Source: Bacilli bacterium (GTDB taxonomy: Bacteria > Bacillota_I > Bacilli_A > RF39 > UBA660). From it: a stretch of DNA of 6,754 nt. Shown here in pieces: positions 1-6,016 of this stretch (within the stretch, counting starts at the first letter, position 1; each line of letters starts with the position of its first letter). The translations under genes and the position numbers were made by a program. The stretch spans positions 1 to 6,754 of the forward strand of contig CAAFVA010000062.1 of NCBI GenBank assembly GCA_900766325.1. The letters run 5' to 3'. The notes under the pieces were generated by a model. The model was not told where the DNA came from. It saw only the letters and a list, made by a program, of their open reading frames with translations, and ran no database searches.

Positions 1-103
1 TAAGTATAAAATATAAGGTAAATAAGAACATGTATAAATTATCTATGCCATATCTATCTTTCCTATTTATCATAACGCACTTTTCATAAAACGATACTTT
101 CAT
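1..103 (-). CDS. N-terminal fragment of an unrecognised small membrane-type protein (runs off left edge)
   Basis: An open frame starts with ATG at 103-101 and stays open to the window edge, giving 34 residues that begin MKVSFYEKCVMINRKDRYGI and continue into a hydrophobic, aromatic-rich stretch (about residues 24-34) that looks like the start of a membrane helix. A perfect AGGAG at 115-111 lies 7 nt upstream of the ATG, which is the main reason to believe the gene. It lies on the same strand as zupT, 63 nt downstream of the zupT stop, with no terminator between them, so it may be read with that operon. The basic segment followed by Arg-Tyr-Gly-Ile-Asp and a membrane helix loosely recalls a Firmicute family of short hypothetical membrane proteins with a C-terminal zinc ribbon. 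That is a recollection from memory and too little sequence is visible to claim it. The function is unknown. Confidence 0.62.
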   Translation of the reverse strand, partial: MKVSFYEKCVMINRKDRYGIDNLYMFLFTLYFIL

Positions 104-131
104 TACTAAACTCCTAAAATATAATACCTAT

Positions 132-160
132 ATTAAAACACATAAATAGATAAATATAAA
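132..160 (-). promoter_or_regulatory. Weak candidate promoter for the left-edge gene
   Basis: On the minus strand TTTATA (160-155) and TTTAAT (137-132) are separated by 17 nt, with a TGT extended -10 element (140-138) directly before the -10. The next AT-rich hexamer, TATTAT (126-121), is an alternative -10 but lacks a matching -35. In such AT-rich DNA these matches are weak evidence. The gene could instead be read from the upstream operon. Confidence 0.28.
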
Positions 161-166
161 GTTGTT

Positions 167-931
167 TTACATCATAAGCATATGACTTATAATCATAACC
201 GCCATTCCAATAATAAAGTACTTTAAAACGCCTTTTAAGGTACTTTCTTTATATGCACCAGGAATTAACTCATAAACCGATATATGGATCATTACCCCCG
301 CTATTATCGCGTATAAAGCAGCCATTATGTGTTCGTTTATAAAAGGTGCTAAAAAAAGATATGCTAAAACGCTTCCTATAACTTCACTCATGCCTGATAT
401 AAAAGCATACATTATTGCTTTTAATTTATTGTTGGTAGAATGATATATTGGAACCGCAATTGATATTCCTTCTGGTATATTATGAAGTGCTATTGCTAAA
501 GATAAAGTAATACCAAGCGTTATATTATTAGATGATGTTATAAACGTTGCAATTCCTTCTGGTATGTTATGAAGTACAATTGCAACCATACTTATTATTC
601 CAATTTTGTATAAACTCTTATTATCTTTATTTTCATACTCACTTGGTAAATATTTATCAATTAACATGGAGATTATTATACCTATTACCACGAATATAAG
701 AGTTAAAATAAGTTTAGGAAAAAAATTAGTATTTTTTAAAATCATGTTAAATGAGTTAGGTAATAAATCTGTTAGCGATACACATATCATTACACCCGCT
801 GCAAAAGATAAACTAATAGTTACTATTTTATTATTTTTTCTTTTATCTAAAAATATAATTAAAGCTCCTATCAAGGTTGATATTCCTGCTAAAAAGGATA
901 GTAAAAAAGCATATAAAGTACTGCTTGGCAT
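167..931 (-). CDS. zupT: ZupT-type ZIP family divalent metal transporter
   Basis: This is a 254-residue inner-membrane importer of zinc and probably other divalent cations such as iron and manganese. The length matches ZupT (about 257). About eight membrane helices are visible, near residues 7-29, 38-58, 72-92, 112-130, 138-160, 172-196, 203-222 and 234-252. The two metal-path helices carry the family signature HNIPEG at 121-126 and again at 150-155, the first followed by Ile-Ala-Thr-Phe as in ZupT. The helix 2 motif SFAAG (42-46) and the late motif SVYELIP (218-224) also align with ZupT. In the latter a Tyr replaces the Asp I recall from E. coli (SVDELMP). The ATG is preceded by GGGAGG (945-940) at 8 nt. 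It is the third gene of the xerD-phosphomutase unit, 34 nt after the phosphomutase stop. Selectivity cannot be read from the sequence, and no Zur- or Fur-like operator is evident nearby. Confidence 0.93.
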   Translation of the reverse strand: MPSSTLYAFLLSFLAGISTLIGALIIFLDKRKNNKIVTISLSFAAGVMICVSLTDLLPNSFNMILKNTNFFPKLILTLIFVVIGIIISMLIDKYLPSEYENKDNKSLYKIGIISMVAIVLHNIPEGIATFITSSNNITLGITLSLAIALHNIPEGISIAVPIYHSTNNKLKAIMYAFISGMSEVIGSVLAYLFLAPFINEHIMAALYAIIAGVMIHISVYELIPGAYKESTLKGVLKYFIIGMAVMIISHMLMM

Positions 932-965
932 ATATCATACCTCCCATAAATTATATGCTTTTTTA

Positions 966-2309
966 CTATAATTCTTCATTTATTATTTTCATTATTTCTA
1001 ATCTGTGTTGTTCCATCTCTTCTTTTGTTTTTCCTTCAAATCTAACCGTTATGCTAGGTGATGTATTTGATTTTCTTACCAAAGCAAACCCACTATCATA
1101 TTCAATTCTAACACCATCTACCGTTATTACATCATATCCTTTTTCCCTAGCATAATTAAAAACTTTACCCACTATTTTATCTTTGTTTTCCTCACCTACT
1201 TCAATGTATTCTTCCGGTGAGGTAACGTATTTTGGAACATCGGCAAAATAATCTGATACGTTCATGCTAGTATTAGAAAGGATTCTAAGAAGTCTTCCAG
1301 CAGCATATAAAGCATCATCATATCCATAAAACTCGTCATTAAAACATACGTGACCAGAAAATTCTCCGGCGAAATCATAATCATTTTCTTTTATCGCCTT
1401 TTTTAAATATGAGTGCCCAGTTCTGTTATATACGGTTTTAAGTCCTAATTTTTCGAGTGATTCTTTTAATGCTTTAGAACATTTAACGTCGAAAGAAGCG
1501 GTTTTATTTTTACATGTTTTATAAATGGATTTCCATATTATAAGCATAAACATATCAGTCTTAACAAGGTTACCTTTTTCATCAACGATTCCAATTCTAT
1601 CACCGTCTCCATCAAAAGCAATTCCTAAATCAGCTTTTTCTTCCTTAACTTTGTTTTCTAGAAAAACCATGTTACTTTCAACCGCCGGATCAGGTATATG
1701 GTTTGGAAAAGAAGGATCAGAATCACAAAATAAAGGTATTACATCTACTTTCCAATTCTTAATTATTTCAGGATTATAATAACAAGTTGTTCCGTTACCA
1801 CAGTCAATAACAACTTTTAGTTTTCTGTTTCCTAATTTAATTTTATCATCCATTAATTTCTTATAATCAAACGTAATGTCATATGGTTTTAAATATCCTG
1901 TTCCACTTTTGAAATTACCCTTTAATATAAGACTTAAAAGATCTTGTATTTTATCTCCGTACATACTTCCTTCAGTATCACATAACTTAAATCCGTTATA
2001 CTCCTTGGCACAGTGACTTGCGGTTATCATAACGGCATAAGGTTCGTTAAAAAGCTCTCTTGCATAATAAAGCATCGGTGTGGTAACAAGTCCCAAATCA
2101 ATTACTTTAACTCCTGTCTCTAATAAACCTTTAATTAAATTTGTGTTAAGTGCGTTAGAAGAGACTCTAGCGTCATGACCAACAATAACCGTTCCCGTAC
2201 TAATCGTTCCAAAACCCTTACCAACAAGGTAAGCTAAATCATTGGTTAGCTCCTTTTCATATATTCCTCTTATGTCATAACTTCTAAATATTTCTTTTAC
2301 AATTTCCAT
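966..2309 (-). CDS. manB: Phosphomannomutase/phosphoglucomutase (alpha-D-phosphohexomutase family)
   Basis: This 447-residue cytosolic enzyme interconverts hexose 6-phosphate and hexose 1-phosphate (mannose and/or glucose), feeding sugar-nucleotide synthesis for surface polymers. All four domains are represented: YDIRGIY (11-17) and GHDARVSS (44-51) at the N-terminus; the phosphoserine loop TASHCAKEYNG (96-106) with Ser98 as the phosphate carrier; the Mg2+ loop DGDGDR (233-238); the sugar-specificity loop GEFSGH (315-320); and the C-terminal phosphate-binding segment SNTSP (414-418) with Arg423. The last two resemble the dual-specificity PMM/PGM (AlgC) type rather than GlmM or PgcA. The active-site loop is unusual: Cys100-Ala101 replace the near-universal Asn-Pro. 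The ATG is 2 nt after the xerD stop and its AAGAAGG site (2323-2317) lies inside the end of xerD, so translation is probably coupled. It ends with tandem stops TAG-TAA. The symbol is by family; substrate preference is inferred. Confidence 0.92.
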   Translation of the reverse strand: MEIVKEIFRSYDIRGIYEKELTNDLAYLVGKGFGTISTGTVIVGHDARVSSNALNTNLIKGLLETGVKVIDLGLVTTPMLYYARELFNEPYAVMITASHCAKEYNGFKLCDTEGSMYGDKIQDLLSLILKGNFKSGTGYLKPYDITFDYKKLMDDKIKLGNRKLKVVIDCGNGTTCYYNPEIIKNWKVDVIPLFCDSDPSFPNHIPDPAVESNMVFLENKVKEEKADLGIAFDGDGDRIGIVDEKGNLVKTDMFMLIIWKSIYKTCKNKTASFDVKCSKALKESLEKLGLKTVYNRTGHSYLKKAIKENDYDFAGEFSGHVCFNDEFYGYDDALYAAGRLLRILSNTSMNVSDYFADVPKYVTSPEEYIEVGEENKDKIVGKVFNYAREKGYDVITVDGVRIEYDSGFALVRKSNTSPSITVRFEGKTKEEMEQHRLEIMKIINEEL

Positions 2310-2311
2310 AC

Positions 2312-3196
2312 TTATACCTTCTTATTACGAGGATGATACATCTCGTAATCCTTTCTTTTCTTATCGTTTGATAAATGGGTGTATATTTGGGTTGTTTTAA
2401 TGTTTTCATGGCCTAACATCTCACCAATTGATCTTAAATCCGCACCGTGCTCTAAAAGGTGTGTTGCAAAAGAATGCCTTAGGGTGTGCGGCGAAAAATC
2501 TTTTTTAATTCCTACTTCTTTAGCCGTGTTTTTAAGAATTTTAAAAAAGCCTTGTCTTGTAATTCCTTTACCATAGCTACTTAAAAAAAGTTTATCTGTC
2601 AAATAGCCTTTAAGAAGTGTTGGACGGTATATGTTTATGTATTCATCTAATATTTTAGTAGTAATATCGGCCATTGGAACTATTCTTTCTTTTTTTCCTT
2701 TTCCATAGACCTTCACGTAATTATCATCCAAATTTATATCATTAATTTCTAAATTAACAAGTTCGCTTACTCTAATACCACAAGCATACATAAGTTCAAT
2801 CATTGCTTTGTTACGATACTCTTTTGCACTTTTTGGTATTATACTAAGTAATTTTTCTATTTCATCTTCGTTTAACACCTTTGGTAACGTTTTTTTTAAT
2901 TTTGGTGATTCTAACCTTTCACATGGATTCATACTTATTTTCTTTTTCATCATTAAATAATCAAAAAACGTTCTAATACTTACGGTTTTCCTCGCAAGCG
3001 TTTTATCTGAAACACTATTATCTGACAAATAATTTATGTAAGATATAACATCCTCGTAAGTCACATTCTTAGTTTCTTTATTTTTTAAATAACAATTAAA
3101 ATGTAATAAATCATTTAAATAAGCGTCTTTGGTGTTGCTGCTTAACTTCTTTTCGATAAAGACGTAATTAATGTAATCATTTATATCATCTATCAT
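2312..3196 (-). CDS. xerD: Site-specific tyrosine recombinase, XerD/XerC type
   Basis: The product is a cytosolic recombinase that acts at dif with a partner Xer protein to resolve chromosome dimers. From the ATG at 3196 it is 294 residues, the usual Xer length. The N-terminal SAM-like core-binding domain (about 1-95) contains EKKLSSNTKDAYLNDL (15-30). The catalytic domain (about 105-290) has the full active-site set: Arg142 (GIRVSEL), Lys166 (GKGKKERIVP), His237 and Arg240 (HTLRH), His263 (LGHENIKTTQIYTH) and nucleophile Tyr272, with spacing close to that of E. coli XerD. It ends near HPR, as Xer proteins do. I prefer 3196 over the upstream ATGs at 3223 and 3202 because AGGGTGAT (3208-3201) is a good ribosome site for it, and the 3223 ATG sits within the promoter spacer. 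It is first in the unit with the phosphomutase and zupT. XerD is favoured over XerC by the N-terminal motif, but the paralogue is not certain from one gene. Confidence 0.9.
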   Translation of the reverse strand: MIDDINDYINYVFIEKKLSSNTKDAYLNDLLHFNCYLKNKETKNVTYEDVISYINYLSDNSVSDKTLARKTVSIRTFFDYLMMKKKISMNPCERLESPKLKKTLPKVLNEDEIEKLLSIIPKSAKEYRNKAMIELMYACGIRVSELVNLEINDINLDDNYVKVYGKGKKERIVPMADITTKILDEYINIYRPTLLKGYLTDKLFLSSYGKGITRQGFFKILKNTAKEVGIKKDFSPHTLRHSFATHLLEHGADLRSIGEMLGHENIKTTQIYTHLSNDKKRKDYEMYHPRNKKV

Positions 3197-3200
3197 GCGC

Positions 3201-3208
3201 ATCACCCT
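3201..3208 (-). promoter_or_regulatory. Start-deciding ribosome binding site of xerD
   Basis: AGGGTGAT on the minus strand includes GGTGAT, a perfect match to part of the extended anti-Shine-Dalgarno complement, and is followed by GCGC and then the ATG at 3196. The overlapping in-frame ATG at 3202 lies inside this site and the one at 3223 lies upstream of it, so neither is likely to be used. Confidence 0.65.
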
Positions 3209-3214
3209 ATTATA

Positions 3215-3243
3215 AGTATACATAATATTAACTTTTTTTTCAA
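3215..3243 (-). promoter_or_regulatory. Sigma-A-like promoter of the xerD-phosphomutase-zupT unit
   Basis: On the minus strand, -35 TTGAAA (3243-3238, 5 of 6 to consensus) and -10 TATACT (3220-3215, 5 of 6) are separated by exactly 17 nt. Transcription would start near 3208, leaving about 12 nt of leader before the xerD ATG at 3196. A perfect TATAAT (3214-3209) directly downstream could act as an alternative -10, but would leave almost no leader and has no matching -35. Confidence 0.6.
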
Positions 3244-3259
3244 TTGATTGCCCCTGTTA

Positions 3260-3287
3260 TTTACATTCTTAAGTTTAATGTTATAAT
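3260..3287 (+). promoter_or_regulatory. Sigma-A-like extended -10 promoter of rarA
   Basis: TTTACA (3260-3265, 5 of 6) and a perfect TATAAT (3282-3287) are spaced by 16 nt, with TGT at 3279-3281 providing an extended -10. The start point would lie near 3294, leaving a very short leader that begins at or next to the ribosome site. The -35 lies only 16 bp from the -35 of the divergent xerD promoter. Confidence 0.62.
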
Positions 3288-3293
3288 TATTAC

Positions 3294-3299
3294 GAGGTG
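3294..3299 (+). promoter_or_regulatory. Start-deciding ribosome binding site of rarA
   Basis: GAGGTG at 3294-3299 is 6 nt before the ATG at 3306. The in-frame GTG at 3297 is part of this site, so it is not the start even though it opens a longer frame by three codons. Confidence 0.8.
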
Positions 3300-3305
3300 T
3301 TTTAT

Positions 3306-4526
3306 ATGAATAATGAACCTTTAGCTAGCATGTTAAGACCTAAAAAATTATCTGATGTAATAGGTCAAGAACATTTGCTTGGAAAAGATAAAATAATAAC
3401 CAATTTGGTTAAAAACAAACGTATATTTTCAATGATACTATATGGTCCTCCAGGAACCGGTAAAACCTCACTTGCTAGTGCTATAACAAATGAATTAGGC
3501 CTTAAAACAAGATTTTTAAACGCCGTTATTAATAATAAAAAAGATTTTGAAATAGTGTTTGAAGAAACTAAAATATATGGTAACATCGTCCTTGTTGTAG
3601 ATGAAATACATAGACTTAATAAGGATAAACAAGATTTGTTATTACCACTTTTAGAAAACGGTCTTATTACCTTAATTGGGCTTACTACTTCTAACCCTTA
3701 CCATAAAATTAATCCTGCGATAAGAAGTAGGTGCCAAATATTCGAACTACTACCACTTACTAAAGATGATATTAAAAAAGGTATAAAAAAGGCTACAAAG
3801 CAACTACCTGATATTAAAATAGATGATAAATCAGTAAATCTAATTGCAACCATGGCTAATGGTGATTTTAGATTTGCACTTAACTTACTTGAAGTTGCTT
3901 ATTACGCATCAGATAAAAACATTACTGAAGAAGTTATAAAAAACGTTAATAGTAAAGCATCAAGTCCAATGGATGAAAACGAAACTGGACATTACGACGT
4001 GTTAAGTGCTTTTCAAAAATCAATTAGAGGATCAGACGTTAACGCAGCTTTACACTACTTGGCAAGATTAATATCATCAGGTGATTTAGATAGTATATAT
4101 AGAAGAATGAGTGTTATCGCATACGAGGACATCGGACTTGCTAATCCTAACATGGGAGTTAGGGTATCAGCGTGCATAAACGCGTGCGAATTACTCGGTT
4201 TACCAGAAGCTAGAATACCACTTTCTCAAATGGTAATTGATCTTTGCCTAGCTCCTAAGTCTAATAGTGCGGTAACAGCAATTGACCTAGCCTTAAGTGA
4301 TATTGAAAAAGGAAACGTTGGAAAAGTTCCTTCCCATATTAACGCTCAAGCCTTTGGTTATAAATACCCTCATAACTATCCAGGTAGTTATGTTGTACAA
4401 CAATATTTACCAGATGAATTAAAAAACAGGATTTATTATAAACCAAAAAATAATAAGTATGAAAGAATACTTAAAATGACGTTGGACAATATTGAAAAAA
4501 TAAAAATTAGAAACAACGACAATTAA
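3306..4526 (+). CDS. rarA: Replication-associated recombination protein A (RarA/MgsA, AAA+ ATPase)
   Basis: This 406-residue AAA+ ATPase of the RarA/Mgs1/WRNIP1 family acts at stalled or collapsed replication forks. Family members form tetramers that bind ssDNA-binding protein. The AAA+ module (about 1-165) shows the N-terminal PLASMLRPKKLSDVIGQEH, Walker A GPPGTGKT (47-54), Walker B with Asp99-Glu100, sensor 1 around Asn130 (TTSNP) and an arginine finger in IRSR (139-142). The sensor 2 motif GDFR (186-189) begins the helical lid. The C-terminal oligomerisation domain carries the signatures YEDIGLANP (273-281) and YPHNYPG (354-360) followed by QQYLPDEL. The family's usual Trp after YPHxYPG is Tyr here. 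It is slightly shorter than Bacillus RarA (about 421). It is divergent from xerD and convergent with the surface-protein gene. In Bacillus it sits beside the tcdA homologue, and here tcdA is one gene away. Confidence 0.96.
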   Translation: MNNEPLASMLRPKKLSDVIGQEHLLGKDKIITNLVKNKRIFSMILYGPPGTGKTSLASAITNELGLKTRFLNAVINNKKDFEIVFEETKIYGNIVLVVDEIHRLNKDKQDLLLPLLENGLITLIGLTTSNPYHKINPAIRSRCQIFELLPLTKDDIKKGIKKATKQLPDIKIDDKSVNLIATMANGDFRFALNLLEVAYYASDKNITEEVIKNVNSKASSPMDENETGHYDVLSAFQKSIRGSDVNAALHYLARLISSGDLDSIYRRMSVIAYEDIGLANPNMGVRVSACINACELLGLPEARIPLSQMVIDLCLAPKSNSAVTAIDLALSDIEKGNVGKVPSHINAQAFGYKYPHNYPGSYVVQQYLPDELKNRIYYKPKNNKYERILKMTLDNIEKIKIRNNDN

Positions 4527-4579
4527 TTCTCACAAATTTTCTTAGCAACCGTAATTTTAATAAAAATATGAATTGTATT

Positions 4580-4620
4580 ATAAAAGAAACCAACCATATT
4601 ATTTGATTGGTTTCTTTTAT
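4580..4620. terminator. Bidirectional intrinsic terminator between rarA and the surface-protein gene
   Basis: A perfect 14-bp inverted repeat (4580-4593 with 4607-4620, core AAAAGAAACCAA / TTGGTTTCTTTT) encloses a 13-nt loop. On the plus strand the T-rich 3' arm leads into TAATTTTTC. On the minus strand the 3' arm is equally T-rich. It lies 54 nt after the rarA stop and 8 nt beyond the stop of the opposing gene, as expected of a shared terminator for converging genes. The rest of the 102-bp gap shows nothing else. Confidence 0.82.
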
Positions 4621-4628
4621 TAATTTTT

Positions 4629-5960
4629 CTAATTGAAAGTATCATCAAAAGCTTTATCAATTTCATTATTTAAATTCATGGTTTTAGTCTTTTCTAATTC
4701 CTCATCCGTATTACTTTCTTCATCGTTATCCGTATTATCTAGCATCCTTTCAACTTCAAGTCTTTCGGCATAAGATAACATTCTCGTTTCTTCTTCATCA
4801 TTATCGATATGAATCATATCATCATCTTCATTTTCCTGCTCACCAGCTAAGTTTTCATCATTTGAAATTGGTGGCATTTCTATGGTTTTTTCATTATTAT
4901 AATCAGCTTTTTTATCTTCACTAACTTTTTTAGCATCCTTATTATTTTTGTTTTTGCTATTCTTACCATCACTCTTATTATTCTTTTTATTTTTCTTTTT
5001 AACAACGATTACAATTATTATAGCTACTATGATTATAACTAATAACAAAACGCCAACTATAATTGGTAAATAATTAGTATCATCATCTTTTTGAATTATT
5101 ATTCTATAAGTATCAGTAGAATCATCCTCGGCGGTTACGGTTATTCTAATTTCACTTCCATCTTTTAAATTCTCATTACCCTCAATTTCATATGATGCGT
5201 TTTCATCATTTAGTGTAACTTCTATGTCTAACTCAGTATCTTCACCATTAATTTTTAAGTAAAAGGTCTTTGAATTTCGATTAAAATCTAAGTCATACCC
5301 ACGTATTTCAATATTTCTAATACTTGTATTTGATGATGCTTCTTCATCTAACCTAGTTACTATTACTTTATAAAACTTGGTAGTATCATCTTCCGAAGTA
5401 ACAGATATCGTATACTCATTATCACCTACATCCAAAGTATTAGGTCCATCTATTTCGACTCTTGCACTATCATCTTCAGCCTCGGCGCCAAGTGATATTC
5501 TAGTGACGTCATTTTCAACTTCAATAAAATATTTGGTTGTACTTCTTGAAAAACTATCTATCTCTTCTCCGTCAATCGTTATGGTAGATAAAAAATTATT
5601 AGTTGATCTTGCCTTCGTAGTAGTTGTAGTAGTTTTTGTAGTAGTAGTTAATCCTTTAACATTTATTGTGATGGTTTTATAAGTTGTTGACCCATCTTCG
5701 CTAACAAGAGCAATATCATAATTATCTGAATAATTTGCTTTGAATGTAATTGAACTATCTTTAGATACCTTAGTAGACCCTTCATACACTTGCAAATTCG
5801 TATATACATATACTGGTTGGCTAGTAGTTATTTCACATGTAAATGGTTCACCTACCGTTGCTGATTCACATTCAATATTATATGTATCATTAGCTTTTAT
5901 GCTTGAAATAAACAAAAACATACATATTACAAAAAACAATAAGGTATTTTTCTTTTTCAT
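4629..5960 (-). CDS. Surface-anchored protein with Ig-like and cadherin-like beta-sandwich domains and an acidic cytoplasmic tail
   Basis: From the ATG at 5960 this is 443 residues and predicted type I membrane topology. Order: signal peptide (1-23, MKKK then a hydrophobic core, likely cleaved after Ala23); an Ig-like beta region (24-103) with the only two extracellular cysteines, Cys31 and Cys42, a possible disulfide; a Thr-rich linker (104-119); two tandem cadherin-like beta-sandwich repeats (about 123-203 and 213-291), each ending in a similar strand (TSEDDTTKFYKVIV and TAEDDSTDTYRIII); one membrane helix (297-320); a Lys/Asn-rich patch (321-352); and an acidic, probably disordered cytoplasmic tail (353-443). 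There is no LPXTG motif or lipobox. The start is set by AGGAG (5973-5969) 8 nt upstream; an upstream in-frame ATG at 6014 lies within the promoter -35 and is rejected. Such domains are common in Firmicute surface proteins and imply binding or scaffolding outside the cell. The ligand and function are unknown. Confidence 0.82.
   Translation of the reverse strand: MKKKNTLLFFVICMFLFISSIKANDTYNIECESATVGEPFTCEITTSQPVYVYTNLQVYEGSTKVSKDSSITFKANYSDNYDIALVSEDGSTTYKTITINVKGLTTTTKTTTTTTKARSTNNFLSTITIDGEEIDSFSRSTTKYFIEVENDVTRISLGAEAEDDSARVEIDGPNTLDVGDNEYTISVTSEDDTTKFYKVIVTRLDEEASSNTSIRNIEIRGYDLDFNRNSKTFYLKINGEDTELDIEVTLNDENASYEIEGNENLKDGSEIRITVTAEDDSTDTYRIIIQKDDDTNYLPIIVGVLLLVIIIVAIIIVIVVKKKNKKNNKSDGKNSKNKNNKDAKKVSEDKKADYNNEKTIEMPPISNDENLAGEQENEDDDMIHIDNDEEETRMLSYAERLEVERMLDNTDNDEESNTDEELEKTKTMNLNNEIDKAFDDTFN
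5616..5648 (-). repeat. Threonine-codon triplet repeat in the surface-protein linker
   Basis: Eleven consecutive codons, ten of them Thr (seven ACT, two ACA, one ACG) and one Lys (AAA), form an imperfect ACT-rich triplet repeat. It encodes the flexible linker between the Ig-like region and the first cadherin-like repeat. Thr-rich linkers of this kind are candidates for O-glycosylation, and the repeated triplet could change length in frame by slippage. Confidence 0.75.
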
Positions 5961-5968
5961 AAACTCAA

Positions 5969-5973
5969 CTCCT
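5969..5973 (-). promoter_or_regulatory. Start-deciding ribosome binding site of the surface-protein gene
   Basis: AGGAG on the minus strand is 8 nt before the ATG at 5960. It fixes the start at the signal peptide MKKKNTLLFF and removes 18 implausible residues that the longest open frame would add. Confidence 0.85.
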
Positions 5974-5987
5974 ATTATGTATAAAAT

Positions 5988-6016
5988 ATTGTACCATTTA
6001 ATTTGTATTTTCACAA
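5988..6016 (-). promoter_or_regulatory. Sigma-A-like extended -10 promoter of the surface-protein gene
   Basis: On the minus strand, -35 TTGTGA (6016-6011, 4 of 6) and -10 TACAAT (5993-5988, 5 of 6) are separated by 17 nt, with TGG directly before the -10 forming an extended element. Transcription would start near 5981, giving about 20 nt of leader containing the AGGAG site. This makes the gene independent of tcdA, which lies upstream on the same strand. Confidence 0.68.

Noticed and set aside
104..166. Terminator for the xerD-phosphomutase-zupT unit directly after zupT.
   Set aside because: No inverted repeat followed by a T run is visible in the 63 nt, so the transcript may continue leftward.
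606..1155. Plus-strand open frames inside zupT and the phosphomutase gene (606-971 and 877-1155).
   Set aside because: They are antisense shadows of well-supported genes, show no recognisable domain and have no convincing ribosome site.
2312..3196. The tyrosine recombinase as an integrase marking a mobile element.
   Set aside because: Length, motifs and the HPR ending are those of housekeeping Xer proteins. There are no att-like direct repeats, tRNA gene or phage genes around it, and its codon use matches its neighbours.
3306..4526. Apparent preference for C-ending codons before G in rarA (Asn is AAC in about 9 of 12 cases before G, against about 9 of 23 elsewhere).
   Set aside because: Counted by eye on a small sample, and the same trend is not clear for Tyr or overall. 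ACGT tetramers in the window are about as frequent as base composition predicts.
5961..6014. Upstream in-frame ATG at 6014 as the start of the surface protein, adding 18 residues.
   Set aside because: It lies in the promoter -35 element, has no ribosome site, and would bury the signal peptide. AGGAG at 5973-5969 supports 5960.
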